Shown one piece after another: positions 18,101 through 25,742 of a stretch of 64,000 nucleotides of DNA. The stretch spans positions 121,026-185,025 of the forward strand of contig CAVPZW010000002.1 in NCBI GenBank assembly GCA_963710315.1. Reading direction: 5' to 3'. This stretch comes from Palsa-360 sp963710315. Lineage in GTDB: Bacteria; Acidobacteriota; Terriglobia; Acidiferrales; UBA7541. The position numbers and the translations under genes are program-made. Each line of letters begins with the position of its first letter. The first letter of the stretch is position 1. Below the pieces are notes generated by a model that was not told where the DNA came from, made no database searches, and worked only from the letters and a program-made list of their open reading frames with translations.

Positions 18101-19033
18101 TACGATGCGAATTACAATGGCCTGCAAATGACCTTGACGGGGCGGAATTACCACGGCCTTTCGTTCACGGCGGGTTATACCTATTCCCACGCCCTGGGCA
18201 TGGCTTCCGACCAGGGAACCTCAGCCAACTTCCCCGCTCCCACGAACAGCTACGGGAATCTTCACCAGCAACTTTACGCGAACACCGACTTTGATATCCG
18301 GCATCGCTTCACGCTTTCGATAAACTATTCGATTCCCGGAAGGAAGGGTTTCGGACAAATGCTGGAAGGCTGGGGAGTCAATTCCATCATCATCGTCACC
18401 AGCGGTTTGCCTTGGGGCCTGTCCGATCAGACGGACGATTTCAGTGGAACCAACGTGGCCGGCACCGCGGGACAAAATTTTGGGGAGCAATGGAACTTCT
18501 TCGGCAATCCCAGTGATTTCACGCCTGTCCATGGGTGGACCGATACCAACGGTGGATGGCAAAACGGTGGCGGCGGACTGCCTTTTTTCCCCGGCACCAG
18601 TGATCCGCAATGTGCCGCGAAGGCTTTGGCGTTGGACGGAGGAGCTCCACAGGGGCTCAATCAAGCATCTCTTGCCAATCTTGGGTGCTATCGCGTCGGG
18701 AACAGCATGCTGCTCCCTCCGGCGTTCGGGTCCTACGGCACCACGACGGCGAACTTCTTACGCGATACCGGTTTCAAGAATGTTAACTTCTCCGTGACCA
18801 AGGTGTTCACGATCAAGGAGCACCTCAAGGCTGAGGCCCGCGTTGAGATCTTCAACCTGTTTAACCATCCAGACTGGTCGAATCCCAGCGGAGGCCCCGG
18901 TGGCGCCATTCAGGATCCCTCCAGCCAGCCATTCGGCTTTGTCGGCCTTACGCCTGACTCTTACAGCTCCAACCCGCAACTCGGCTCGGGCGGCGCTCGG
19001 GGAATGCAGTTGGGCTTGAAACTTAGCTGGTAG
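15158..19033 (+). CDS. TonB-dependent receptor, Oar-like, with carboxypeptidase-regulatory domain
   Basis: A 1291-residue outer-membrane protein. The start is the ATG at 15158, with AGGAGAG 7 bases ahead; the frame is open further upstream without similarity. A signal peptide ends near VPLFSQG. Residues about 35-120 form a carboxypeptidase-regulatory-like beta sandwich (GRILGTVIDQSGGAISGATV, PGNYRVRAEAKGF). A plug-like region follows (IIQDIPLNGRNFENLLQLNP, GATLGGPVKKDKLFYFVNFE), then a long beta barrel. This architecture (CarboxypepD_reg, plug, barrel) is greatly expanded in Acidobacteria and is thought to import large substrates such as glycans or peptides. No SusD-like partner, TonB or ExbBD lies nearby, so the ligand is unknown. 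A long upstream gap suggests its own regulation. Confidence 0.92.
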   Translation: MESNRGVAAGWRKASHVLAFILGSLLLSVPLFSQGTAGRILGTVIDQSGGAISGATVIVTDVDRNVPRTLSTGPSGEYNAPNLLPGNYRVRAEAKGFKAFDRTGIILEVNGELRIDLTLQPGEMTQTITVNESVPMVETTNAELGATLQSAIIQDIPLNGRNFENLLQLNPGVTIYPGGAGGTQSANGQRPHDNVYLVNGIMATDPWMGQSVFNAVMAAGDAGTIMPMDAIDEFKTEENPRAEYGWKPGAIVNVGVKSGTNGLHGSAYAYGRDTAFDARNYFNPANGANPTKQPVELEQFGATLGGPVKKDKLFYFVNFESQRYGIGAPNSITTPMTVSVLDPNGTGCTTLTTVNCKASLINACQDVIASGGTPTPLSLSLAGMDSTCAPIPSKLTTDAGGNQFQGLFPVNTTGSVQTDLKSNNRINGGLAKVNYHPNDKNQLEGMYFISQGDNIAVDAPISEVSSNWITNEHARSQAASGDWAYTPSSTLVNELRFGYAHYDQSYFGVDSSQSAANYNFNGQTYEIPTGITNPLYGGAPRTRFRGFYAYPGGDGIGTGWPKIIGPDGVLEFVDHVSKTRGKHAFKFGGEFIYNQSTTNETANARGQIRFGSLNDFFTGTLSNAYLFTGDATRHLYNEGVAGFLQDDWRLTSRFTLNLGVRYELNTVVHERHSLMGNFDPTIGIYQTNNPYHGDHNNFSPRVGFAWDIAGNGKTVLRAGGGILYEQISFDVMNGEGNVLGLRTFPTGVPLYNAGSSTALPVNGTINTLALTFAGSGLTPMDQAWQAFDPTKPVFGTTPQATLFASVANPACGDGFTNPNPPGPGNNPNLPTYPAAPAPCEIYGVNPNLRTPYVNNWNIDIQRAITNNLSIDIGYVGNHGTKVLGKININQPAPGAGWTAAAIATCLGSYNDATPYDGCGNNFGGPDPNAEQAAQPFTAPCASSINTNGPNTPLGPNGSGGPFNPHNSCFSYLSYITMLGNLYDANYNGLQMTLTGRNYHGLSFTAGYTYSHALGMASDQGTSANFPAPTNSYGNLHQQLYANTDFDIRHRFTLSINYSIPGRKGFGQMLEGWGVNSIIIVTSGLPWGLSDQTDDFSGTNVAGTAGQNFGEQWNFFGNPSDFTPVHGWTDTNGGWQNGGGGLPFFPGTSDPQCAAKALALDGGAPQGLNQASLANLGCYRVGNSMLLPPAFGSYGTTTANFLRDTGFKNVNFSVTKVFTIKEHLKAEARVEIFNLFNHPDWSNPSGGPGGAIQDPSSQPFGFVGLTPDSYSSNPQLGSGGARGMQLGLKLSW

Positions 19034-19251
19034 TCTTTACGCGTCGCGATGTGAGCGGCGCTGCAGGCAAGAATCTCCTGTCGCAATGCCAGCAGGGTGC
19101 GCCAGCATTTGAGGTTGATTTTTCGGGTGCCGGACCCTTTGGTTGTTAAGGGGCCGTGTATTCGATCTGTCCTTCCTCGGGCAACCCCTAAAAGAGTGAG
19201 CAAGATTCTTTTCTCTGAGGTCCGCTTGCAGGGCCGCGCAAAGCTCCCCCC

Positions 19252-20802
19252 TCAATGCTGTGGCGCGGCATCGCCTTGCGGGAAATATTTTGAGAGGGCG
19301 ATGACCGCTGCGGCGGCCAGGTAGCCGGCGGCGAAGTGCCAGGGCAGCGGCGAGCCTGTGCGCCAGGGGAGGATGAATTTTCCGTCGGCGGCGGGCGAGT
19401 GGATGACTCCGAACAGGCACGCCGCCGCGCCAATCACCAGGCACCAGGCGCTGCGCGCGAAGCGGCGATCGAGCAGCTCGGCGGTGGCCGCTCCCCAAAT
19501 CACGGCGGAAATAATGAAGCCGTTGCCAAGCAGGATCACCGTGCGAACTGTTTCGCCCACGTCGCCGGTCAGCTGCGCGGCGTGCGCGCCGACGGCTCCC
19601 AGCGCGGCAGTTACTTCCAGGCCGATCAGAAATGCAAGCGAGGGCAGAATCGAGACGGCTACCGCCAGGCCGTGGCGCGCTGGTGTTGCCAGAAATGCTT
19701 GCGAGATGACTTCCAGGCCGATGTAGACAAGGATGGGCGCAATGGCGGCGGCCGGAATCCAGGCCACGAAAAATGGCAGGTAGCCAAGGACGCCGCCGAG
19801 GCCGATGAACAATCCGGTCAAGATGACGTAGCCCGCTCCTGCGCCCATTGCTTTGTACGCCGGATGGCCGATGTACGGCGTGCTTTCCACCACTCCTCCG
19901 CACAGGCCCGCCAGCAGCGTGCAAAAACCTTCGGTGAGCAGGATGGTGCGCGTGTCGTAGACGTCTCCGGCGGCGGCCGCGCTCTCGGTGTTGTCGATCC
20001 CGCCCACAACTGTAGCCAGAGAAAACGGCAAGATTATGGGTAGGTAAATCCACGCCAGCGAAAGGCCTCCAAGAAACGCCACCGTGGGCCATGGAAAAGC
20101 CAGGTGAAATGCGGCAGAGCCTCCTGCGGGCGGCGCTGCAAGCGGACTCACGATGTGAAACGCGCGAAGCAGATGAAACGCGGCGATGCCCACCAGCGCG
20201 GAGGCCAGCGCACCCGGAATTTTCCCGGGAATTTTCACGCCGCCCACCAGCGTAATCAGGATGACGCCGAACGCCAGCAAGCCGGGAATGGGATCGGCAT
20301 ACATCTTCAGCATGGGCAGCAAAGCGATCAGCGCCAGCCCCGCTCCGCCGATCGAGCCCAGAAGCGCCGCGCGCGGCACGGCTCGCCGCACCGCATTGCC
20401 GCCAAACGACAGCGCAATCTTGAACACGCCCACAAGCACCGTCACGGCCATGCCCATCTTCCAGGCCAGAACCGCGTCATGCGTTGCCAAATAGGCAGGC
20501 CCCAGAACGCCGAAGGACATTCCGAAAATACTTGGCGCGTTGAGGCCCAGCGGCATGGCGGTCACATCGCTGCGTCCGGATTGCTTCGCGAGGCGGCCGG
20601 CCATCCAGGCATAGAAAAGATCGCCGGCCAGCACGCCGATGGCTGTCCCTGGAACCATGCGATACAAAACGATGGACGATGGAAAACCAAATGCGCCGAT
20701 GAGGATGCTGGCAAGAATCACAAGATTGGCGATGTTGTCGAACATGAGGGCGAAGAAGCCATTCAAGTCGCCTGCGCGAAACCAGCGGTAGCCTGTGGTC
20801 AT
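19252..20802 (-). CDS. NCS2-type xanthine/uracil permease family transporter
   Basis: A 516-residue integral membrane protein with about 12-14 hydrophobic segments. It belongs to the nucleobase-cation symporter 2 superfamily, judged from MTAMPLGLNAPS-like helix 3 sequence (DVTAMPLGLNAPSIFG), FSLATVVGGIDNTESAAAAG around the substrate site and GHPAYKAMGAGAGYVILTG. The start is placed at the ATG at 20802, where conserved sequence begins and GGAG lies upstream; the frame remains open 63 codons further into repeat DNA. The substrate is probably a nucleobase or related molecule, but the sequence is divergent. It is divergent from mtnB, and no purine catabolic genes are near. Confidence 0.82.
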   Translation of the reverse strand: MTTGYRWFRAGDLNGFFALMFDNIANLVILASILIGAFGFPSSIVLYRMVPGTAIGVLAGDLFYAWMAGRLAKQSGRSDVTAMPLGLNAPSIFGMSFGVLGPAYLATHDAVLAWKMGMAVTVLVGVFKIALSFGGNAVRRAVPRAALLGSIGGAGLALIALLPMLKMYADPIPGLLAFGVILITLVGGVKIPGKIPGALASALVGIAAFHLLRAFHIVSPLAAPPAGGSAAFHLAFPWPTVAFLGGLSLAWIYLPIILPFSLATVVGGIDNTESAAAAGDVYDTRTILLTEGFCTLLAGLCGGVVESTPYIGHPAYKAMGAGAGYVILTGLFIGLGGVLGYLPFFVAWIPAAAIAPILVYIGLEVISQAFLATPARHGLAVAVSILPSLAFLIGLEVTAALGAVGAHAAQLTGDVGETVRTVILLGNGFIISAVIWGAATAELLDRRFARSAWCLVIGAAACLFGVIHSPAADGKFILPWRTGSPLPWHFAAGYLAAAAVIALSKYFPQGDAAPQH

Positions 20803-20903
20803 TGCCAATTGTCTCCGTAGGCACGCGCGGATGCGGCGGACGCGCGCCGGCGCTCTAGATACTACAACCAGCCCACATTTCCCATAGGCAAACATTGTGG
20901 GGT

Positions 20904-21119
20904 TAAGTGGCATAGGCTTCAGCCTTTGGATTTTGGTTCTTGCAAGGCATAAATCCGCCGGCTGAACAGGCTGCGGAAAAACTTCCCACACCTTTTGTCA
21001 TTCTGAGCGGAGCGAAGAATCTCTCTTTCTTTTCATGGGCGCAGAACAAGGAGAGATTCTTCGCTCCGCTCAGAATGACAAAATAATCTACTTCTTCCGC
21101 AACCTGTGAAACCTATGCC
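20904..21119. repeat. REPIN-like element split by a MITE insertion
   Basis: The left arm (GTGGCATAGGCTTCAGCC, from about 20907) has its partner in two pieces: GGCTGAA at 20960-20966 and ACCTATGCC at 21111-21119. Joined, they give the complement of the left arm with one mismatch. The 140 bp in between is the MITE listed next. Confidence 0.8.
20967..21106. mobile_element. 140-bp palindromic MITE with TIRs and 4-bp target duplication
   Basis: Terminal inverted repeats CAGGCTGCGGAA and (complement) CAGGTTGCGGAA match at 11 of 12 positions. The interior is a long hairpin built on TGTCATTCTGAGCGGAGCG and its complement. The sequence TGAA flanks it on both sides (20963-20966 and 21107-21110). It has no coding capacity, so it would need a transposase in trans. 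Confidence 0.85.
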
Positions 21120-21161
21120 GCAGGTTCCGGATTCACTGCCGGGCGTGCAATAATTCGGGCC

Positions 21162-21842
21162 ATGGCACTTGGCGCAAAACACTCCGCAAATAAAAAATCT
21201 CGCCCTCCGCGCCGAGCGGACGCAAGCCGCCGCTTTCGGGATTTGTCCATGGCGCTTTCGCAAATTGGAAAAAGTTTTTACGAGCGCGGATGGGTGTTCG
21301 GGACCAGCGGTAATCTCAGCGCGGTCGTGAGCCGCGAGCCGCTGCGCCTGGCCATCACGCCGACGGGGCTAGACAAGGGTGCGCTCGACCCAAGGCAATT
21401 TCTGGAAATCGACGAGTCAGCGAAAGTGCTGCGCGGAAGCGGGCAACCCTCCGCGGAGACCGGATTGCACCTGGCCATCGTGCAAGCGTGCGGCGCGGGC
21501 GCGGTGCTGCACACGCACTCCTTGTGGAGCACTCTGCTTTCCGACGTTTTTTCAGCTGATGGAGCTGTAACGCTGGAAGGATTTGAAATGCTCAAGGGAC
21601 TGAGCGGCGTGCGCACCCATGAGCATCGCGAAACGCTTCCAATATTTGAAAATTCCCAGGACATTTCCGCGCTGGCGGAAAAAGTTCGCGCGCTGCTGCA
21701 AAGCAATCCGGCCGTTCACGGTTTCCTGCTGCGCCGCCACGGACTTTACACCTGGGGGCGCGACCTGGCCGAAGCCAAGCGCCACGTGGAAGTATTGGAA
21801 TTTTTGCTGCAAGCATTCGGGCAGTCCCGAAGCGGAGTATAA
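21162..21842 (+). CDS. mtnB: Methylthioribulose-1-phosphate dehydratase
   Basis: A 226-residue class II aldolase-fold enzyme that dehydrates 5-methylthioribulose-1-phosphate in methionine salvage. Zinc ligands are visible in VLHTHSLWSTLL and in the C-terminal RRHGLYTWG; GTSGNLSAVV and ITPTGLDKG form the phosphate-binding region. The first ~29 residues are basic and atypical, so the start could instead be the ATG at 21249, where family similarity begins (MALSQIGKSFYERGW). It is followed by mtnD and mtnC, which confirms the pathway assignment against other class II aldolases. Confidence 0.9.
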   Translation: MALGAKHSANKKSRPPRRADASRRFRDLSMALSQIGKSFYERGWVFGTSGNLSAVVSREPLRLAITPTGLDKGALDPRQFLEIDESAKVLRGSGQPSAETGLHLAIVQACGAGAVLHTHSLWSTLLSDVFSADGAVTLEGFEMLKGLSGVRTHEHRETLPIFENSQDISALAEKVRALLQSNPAVHGFLLRRHGLYTWGRDLAEAKRHVEVLEFLLQAFGQSRSGV

Positions 21843-21851
21843 TTGCTGGCA

Positions 21852-21994
21852 GAGGCTGGCGAAGAAGCGATTTATTTTGTCATTCCGAACGGAGCGAGAA
21901 ATCTCTCTTCGATTGCAGCGCGGCAGAAAAAGAAAGAGAGATTTCTCGCTCCGCTCGGAATGACAAAAGTGCCGGGACAATTTTCCGAAGCCTG
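21852..21994. mobile_element. Second, older copy of the TGTCATTC MITE
   Basis: About 143 bp between mtnB and mtnD contain the same long hairpin (TTTGTCATTCCGAACGGAGC and complement). Degenerate ends are GAGGCTGGCGAA and (complement) CAGGCTTCGGAA. Similar length and end sequences mark it as the same family as the element at 20967-21106. Because it lies inside an operon, it separates mtnB from mtnD by 216 bp. Confidence 0.75.
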
Positions 21995-22058
21995 GGAATT
22001 CCGGATCGAAAATCAAGTTAAGCAAGGTTGCACAAAGAAAACGCAAGGAGCGCACTCC

Positions 22059-22625
22059 ATGGCCCTTCTGACAATTCCAGACCAGAAGCGAACGCTGAGC
22101 GACAAGGCCGAGGTCACGCGTTATCTCGCCGGAATGGGCATCGACTACGAGCGCTGGGAGCCGACCGCACCGGTGTCCCCCACGGCCACGGCGGATGAAA
22201 TTCTGGCGGCCTACGCGCCGCAGATCAATGAGCTGAAAGCGCGCGGCGGATACGTCACCGCGGATGTGATCGACGTCAATCCGCAAACGCCCGGCCTGGA
22301 CGCCATGCTCGCCAAATTCAATACCGAGCACTGGCACGATGAGGACGAAATTCGCTTCATCATTGCGGGCAGGGGAGTGTTTCACGTGCATCCCAAAGAG
22401 GGGCCTGTGGTGGCCATCGAAGTGGGCGCGGGAGATTTGATTCGCGTGCCGCTGGGAACACATCACTGGTTCGATCTCTGCTCGGACCGCCGCATTCGCG
22501 CCATTCGCCTCTTTCAGGATCCCGCCGGCTGGACGCCGCACTACACAGGCACGGGCGTCGATCGCGGCTACGAGCCGGTCTGCTTCGGGCCAACCTATCT
22601 TCCCGCTCCGCCCATGGTGAGCTAG
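22059..22625 (+). CDS. mtnD: Acireductone dioxygenase
   Basis: A 188-residue cupin that oxidises acireductone with Fe(II) to the methionine precursor 2-oxo-4-methylthiobutanoate (or with Ni to a shunt product). The metal ligands are in NTEHWHDEDEIRF (His, His, Glu) and in LGTHHWFDL (His). The start is the ATG at 22059, preceded by GCAAGGAG; the same frame runs upstream through the MITE but has no family similarity there. It is followed after 2 bp by mtnC. Confidence 0.95.
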   Translation: MALLTIPDQKRTLSDKAEVTRYLAGMGIDYERWEPTAPVSPTATADEILAAYAPQINELKARGGYVTADVIDVNPQTPGLDAMLAKFNTEHWHDEDEIRFIIAGRGVFHVHPKEGPVVAIEVGAGDLIRVPLGTHHWFDLCSDRRIRAIRLFQDPAGWTPHYTGTGVDRGYEPVCFGPTYLPAPPMVS

Positions 22626-22627
22626 CG

Positions 22628-23377
22628 TTGGCGGCGCCGCCCGGTGGAAGCTCGATTCAAGCCATCCTGCTGGACATCGAAGGCACGACTACTCCCGTCG
22701 ATTTCGTATACCGAACGTTATTTCCATATGCCCGCGCGCGGCTGGCACAATTTTTACTGGAGAACCGCGATGAGCCGGAAGTTCGCGCGGATATCGAAGC
22801 CCTGTGCGCGCAGCATCGCAGCGACGCTGCCGAACAACTCGCCCCGCCCGCGTGGAACAGCGATTCACGCGACCTCGATCTAGCTTCGGCAACCGCCTAT
22901 GGCCACTGGTTGATGGATCGCGACAGCAAATGTTCCGCCTTGAAATCGCTGCAAGGAAAAATCTGGCAGGAAGGTTATCGGGTCGGCGAGTTGCACGGCG
23001 AAGTCTATCCCGACGTGCCCCCGGCGCTGGATCGCTGGACGCGGGAAGGGAAGCTCGTGGCCATTTTTTCCTCCGGCAGCGTCCTCGCCCAGAAGCTTCT
23101 CTTCGGCAGCACATCCGCCGGCGATTTGACGCGCTTCCTGCGCGCCCACTTTGACACCGCCGTAGGCCCCAAACACTCCCCGCAAAGCTATTCGCAAATT
23201 GCCCGCGCCCTCGCCGTCGATCCGCCCAAAATCCTTTTTGTTTCGGATGTAGCCAAAGAGCTGGACGCCGCTCGCCAAGCGGGAATGCACACAGCTCTCT
23301 GCGTGCGGACGGATCCCATCGAGCGCGTCGCAAGCACGCACCGCGTGATTCATTCCTTCGATGAACTAGGCGTATGA
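22628..23377 (+). CDS. mtnC: Bifunctional enolase-phosphatase E1
   Basis: A 249-residue HAD-superfamily enzyme that enolises and dephosphorylates 2,3-diketo-5-methylthiopentyl-1-phosphate, making the substrate of MtnD. HAD motif I is LLDIEGTTTPVDFVY, motif II is IFSSGSVLAQKLL, motif III uses the Lys in VGPKHSPQSY and motif IV is ILFVSDVAKELDAA. The start codon is TTG, 2 bp after mtnD, so the genes are translationally close. The earlier steps (mtnA, mtnN/P, mtnK) are not in the window. Confidence 0.95.
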   Translation: MAAPPGGSSIQAILLDIEGTTTPVDFVYRTLFPYARARLAQFLLENRDEPEVRADIEALCAQHRSDAAEQLAPPAWNSDSRDLDLASATAYGHWLMDRDSKCSALKSLQGKIWQEGYRVGELHGEVYPDVPPALDRWTREGKLVAIFSSGSVLAQKLLFGSTSAGDLTRFLRAHFDTAVGPKHSPQSYSQIARALAVDPPKILFVSDVAKELDAARQAGMHTALCVRTDPIERVASTHRVIHSFDELGV

Positions 23378-23674
23378 CACAGCGCGGCGGAGCCGCAACC
23401 AAAAGCAACTTCAGTGGCTAAACGACGAGTTACGTTTGCTCTCACTGCCAGTCCCTCCGGGACTTCGATCAAGACCAAACCGAGCGAGAAGCAACACCAA
23501 ATTCTTCGCGGCACGCAAAGAATCTGCGGATTAGTAGTAAAGGGACGAGGCGCCCCAAGTTCAAAGGCTTAGTTTTGAGTAGACGTGCGGGAGCAGGATT
23601 CCACTGTGGATCGCGGACGATTCCATGGAATGCGAAAGGCTGGGCCAACCGCCCAACGAATGAAAAGTCAAAAC
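23378..23674. other. Intergenic stretch at the edge of the accessory island
   Basis: No gene is seen. A short palindrome AGTCCCTCCGGGACT lies near 23450-23465. Base composition shifts towards AT after this region, consistent with the left boundary of transferred DNA. Confidence 0.4.
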
Positions 23675-23703
23675 CCAGACCCTTTTGACCCAAAAGGGTC
23701 TGG
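23675..23703. repeat. Perfect 12-bp-stem palindrome upstream of the DUF262 gene
   Basis: CCAGACCCTTTT and AAAAGGGTCTGG flank a 5-base centre (GACCC). It could be a terminator-like hairpin, a REP-type palindrome or a mark of the island boundary. No other copy lies in the window. Confidence 0.6.
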
Positions 23704-23818
23704 CACCCGCAAAATCTAAATCAGTTCCTCGGCGTAGACGTACAGGAGTGGTATTATCCGTCGGTCAAATAAAGAGCGGGGAAGGGTGCGCCACTCGCCC
23801 GACCGCATCGGAGGAGTA

Positions 23819-25510
23819 ATGCAAAAGTCAAACCTCAAGCGGGACATTGGCTCGGAAGACTGGAAGATCGAGCCGCTGATAAAACAGCTTCGCGAGGACA
23901 AGTTTCTGGTACCGACGTTTCAGAGAGAATTTGTGTGGGAGCCTGCAAACATAGTTAAGCTGTGGGACAGTATTTATAAGTTTTATCCTGTGGGAAGCTT
24001 GCTGTACTGGGAAACGAATTCATATCTCCATACCCATCGAAAGCTCGGTGGATTTGAATTTCCTCACGACGAAGACACGGTACGGAAATTCAAAGAGTGG
24101 AAATACGTCCTGGATGGACAACAAAGGGCGACGGCCCTACTTGTATCCTTTTTGGGCGGGAAAGGACGCGTCGATGCGAACGAGGAGTTCGACTACACGG
24201 TGTACTTCGACGCAGCGAATGCGGAATTTTTCTTTGCTAACAAACTAGATGAAAGAAAAAAAGGCACTCCGAAGGAATTCTTAATTCGCGTTCGCGATGT
24301 ACCCAATTGGTCCTTCACGTTCTACAAGGATATTTCTGCGGTTAAGGGTTTCAATCCAGAGATCGAACATAATCTCCAACAACTGGGTCGGATATTCTCA
24401 GATTACCAGATTCCTGTTATCCGAATTACGGGCGTCGAAGTGAACGAAGTGTGTGACATTTTCGAGCGCATCAACCAAGAGGGGAAGAAACTTGACCCCG
24501 TAGACATAATCGTAGCGCGCACCTATCGAAATGAGGATGAGGCGAGCGGCCAGCCAGGATTCTATTTGAGGGATTACTTAGGTGGCCTGAAAGACCTGTT
24601 AGGGAACAAGGGTAACCGCTTCAAGGATTTGGACGATTTAGCGGTCATTCAAATGGTTTCTCTATGCCTGAGGAAACAGGACTCCACTGGACGGAGCCGG
24701 TTTGGTATCACTCCCAGTGCGCTGAATAACCTCACTACGGAGCATTTTGAGAAAAACTGGGCCGCGTGTCAGAAGACCGTTCTTGAAACGATTAAGTTTC
24801 TCGCCGATCAAAAAATTCAAGGCCCCGGAATGTTGCCGTTTGCCTACCTGGCTTTGCCACTTTGCTATTACTTCCACGAGAATAAGAAGCCCAATCGGGA
24901 CATTGCTCGGCAGTGGTTCTGGCGGAATGCGTTTGGCCTGGAAGAATTCAGGGCGTCGAGCGATGTGGTCCACTGGTGCGATACTTTCTTTACTCCGCTG
25001 GAACAGGGAAAGGACGTGACCATTCCGGCGCTGATCCTTTCCAAGAAGAAACTGATCGATGCAAGTTACAACTACAGGAATTCCCTCAGCCGTGCAGTGC
25101 TCGCATTTCTGGCGAAACAGAATCCCCTAGATTTCAGCGACAAAGATGCGGAAGTGCTGGATAACGTGTACTTGCTATTGTCTCAAGCTCCGAATTTGCA
25201 CCACATCTATCCGCTGAACTTCTTGGAGCAAGTGAAGAATCTCGGCGCGGACCCCAATAGCCTTATGAACATCTGCTATCTCCGAGCGCGCACGAACATT
25301 CAGATTAGCGATAAGAATCCACTCGTTTATTTCAAGGGGTTCAAGGGGCTGGAGCCTATCCTAAAGTCACATTTAATACCCGAAGATTTTATCGAGCGCA
25401 AGAAATTTAACCCAAAGGAATATGCTGACTTTCTGCTCGCTCGCGCTGCATGGTTAGGTAAGCGATTGAAATCTGAACTGACGGATGTTGAATTTCAAAT
25501 AGTTGATTAA
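23819..25510 (+). CDS. DUF262 (GmrSD-like) protein with C-terminal HNH-type motif
   Basis: A 563-residue soluble protein. The N-terminal DUF262/ParB-like nuclease fold shows VPTFQREFVWEPANIVKLW and the hallmark YVLDGQQRATALLVSFLGG. Another conserved block is NEVCDIFERINQEGKKLD. Near residue 465 LHHIYPLNFL followed by spaced Asn residues resembles the His-Asn-Asn motif of DUF1524/HNH nucleases, although weakly. DUF262 proteins such as GmrSD and BrxU are NTP-driven nucleases that restrict modified phage DNA. The start at 23819 has GGAGGAG immediately upstream with tight spacing; an in-frame GTG at 23786 is possible. It is more AT-rich than its neighbours and is followed by a methylase fragment, so it is probably acquired defence DNA. 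Confidence 0.85.
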   Translation: MQKSNLKRDIGSEDWKIEPLIKQLREDKFLVPTFQREFVWEPANIVKLWDSIYKFYPVGSLLYWETNSYLHTHRKLGGFEFPHDEDTVRKFKEWKYVLDGQQRATALLVSFLGGKGRVDANEEFDYTVYFDAANAEFFFANKLDERKKGTPKEFLIRVRDVPNWSFTFYKDISAVKGFNPEIEHNLQQLGRIFSDYQIPVIRITGVEVNEVCDIFERINQEGKKLDPVDIIVARTYRNEDEASGQPGFYLRDYLGGLKDLLGNKGNRFKDLDDLAVIQMVSLCLRKQDSTGRSRFGITPSALNNLTTEHFEKNWAACQKTVLETIKFLADQKIQGPGMLPFAYLALPLCYYFHENKKPNRDIARQWFWRNAFGLEEFRASSDVVHWCDTFFTPLEQGKDVTIPALILSKKKLIDASYNYRNSLSRAVLAFLAKQNPLDFSDKDAEVLDNVYLLLSQAPNLHHIYPLNFLEQVKNLGADPNSLMNICYLRARTNIQISDKNPLVYFKGFKGLEPILKSHLIPEDFIERKKFNPKEYADFLLARAAWLGKRLKSELTDVEFQIVD

Positions 25511-25525
25511 ACGAAAGCTAGAATT

Positions 25526-25723
25526 GTGGGGGAACCGTTTGTGGGTGATGCCCAGCTCTATCCTAAGCGCCTGATTGAAGTAGACCTTCCGATCAAACGC
25601 CGGGTGCGCCAGCCTCTGAGTGGGATTAGATTATCCGGCTGCGCTTTCTTCACATTCTTTGCTAAGGGCACGATTCTTCTTTGCATCGGTTGGGCAAGCT
25701 GGAATTGCGGCAGTGTCAGCTAA
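25526..25723 (+). pseudogene. 5' remnant of a DUF1156-type DNA methyltransferase gene
   Basis: A 65-codon open frame. Residues about 12-25 (YPKRLIEVDLPIKR) match what I recall as the start of DUF1156 adenine-specific methylases. The expected continuation is then lost and unrelated sequence leads to a stop. It begins 15 bp after the DUF262 gene, the spacing expected of a former operon partner. The 3' part of the methylase is absent, so a deletion probably joined this stub to the dnaE upstream region. The match rests on a short segment. Confidence 0.6.
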
Positions 25724-25742
25724 AATCGCGGCGTAGCAAAAA

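Noticed and set aside
21843..22058. N-terminal extension of mtnD through the MITE
   Set aside because: The frame is open, but this part is the transposable hairpin. The conserved protein and a good ribosome-binding site begin at 22059.
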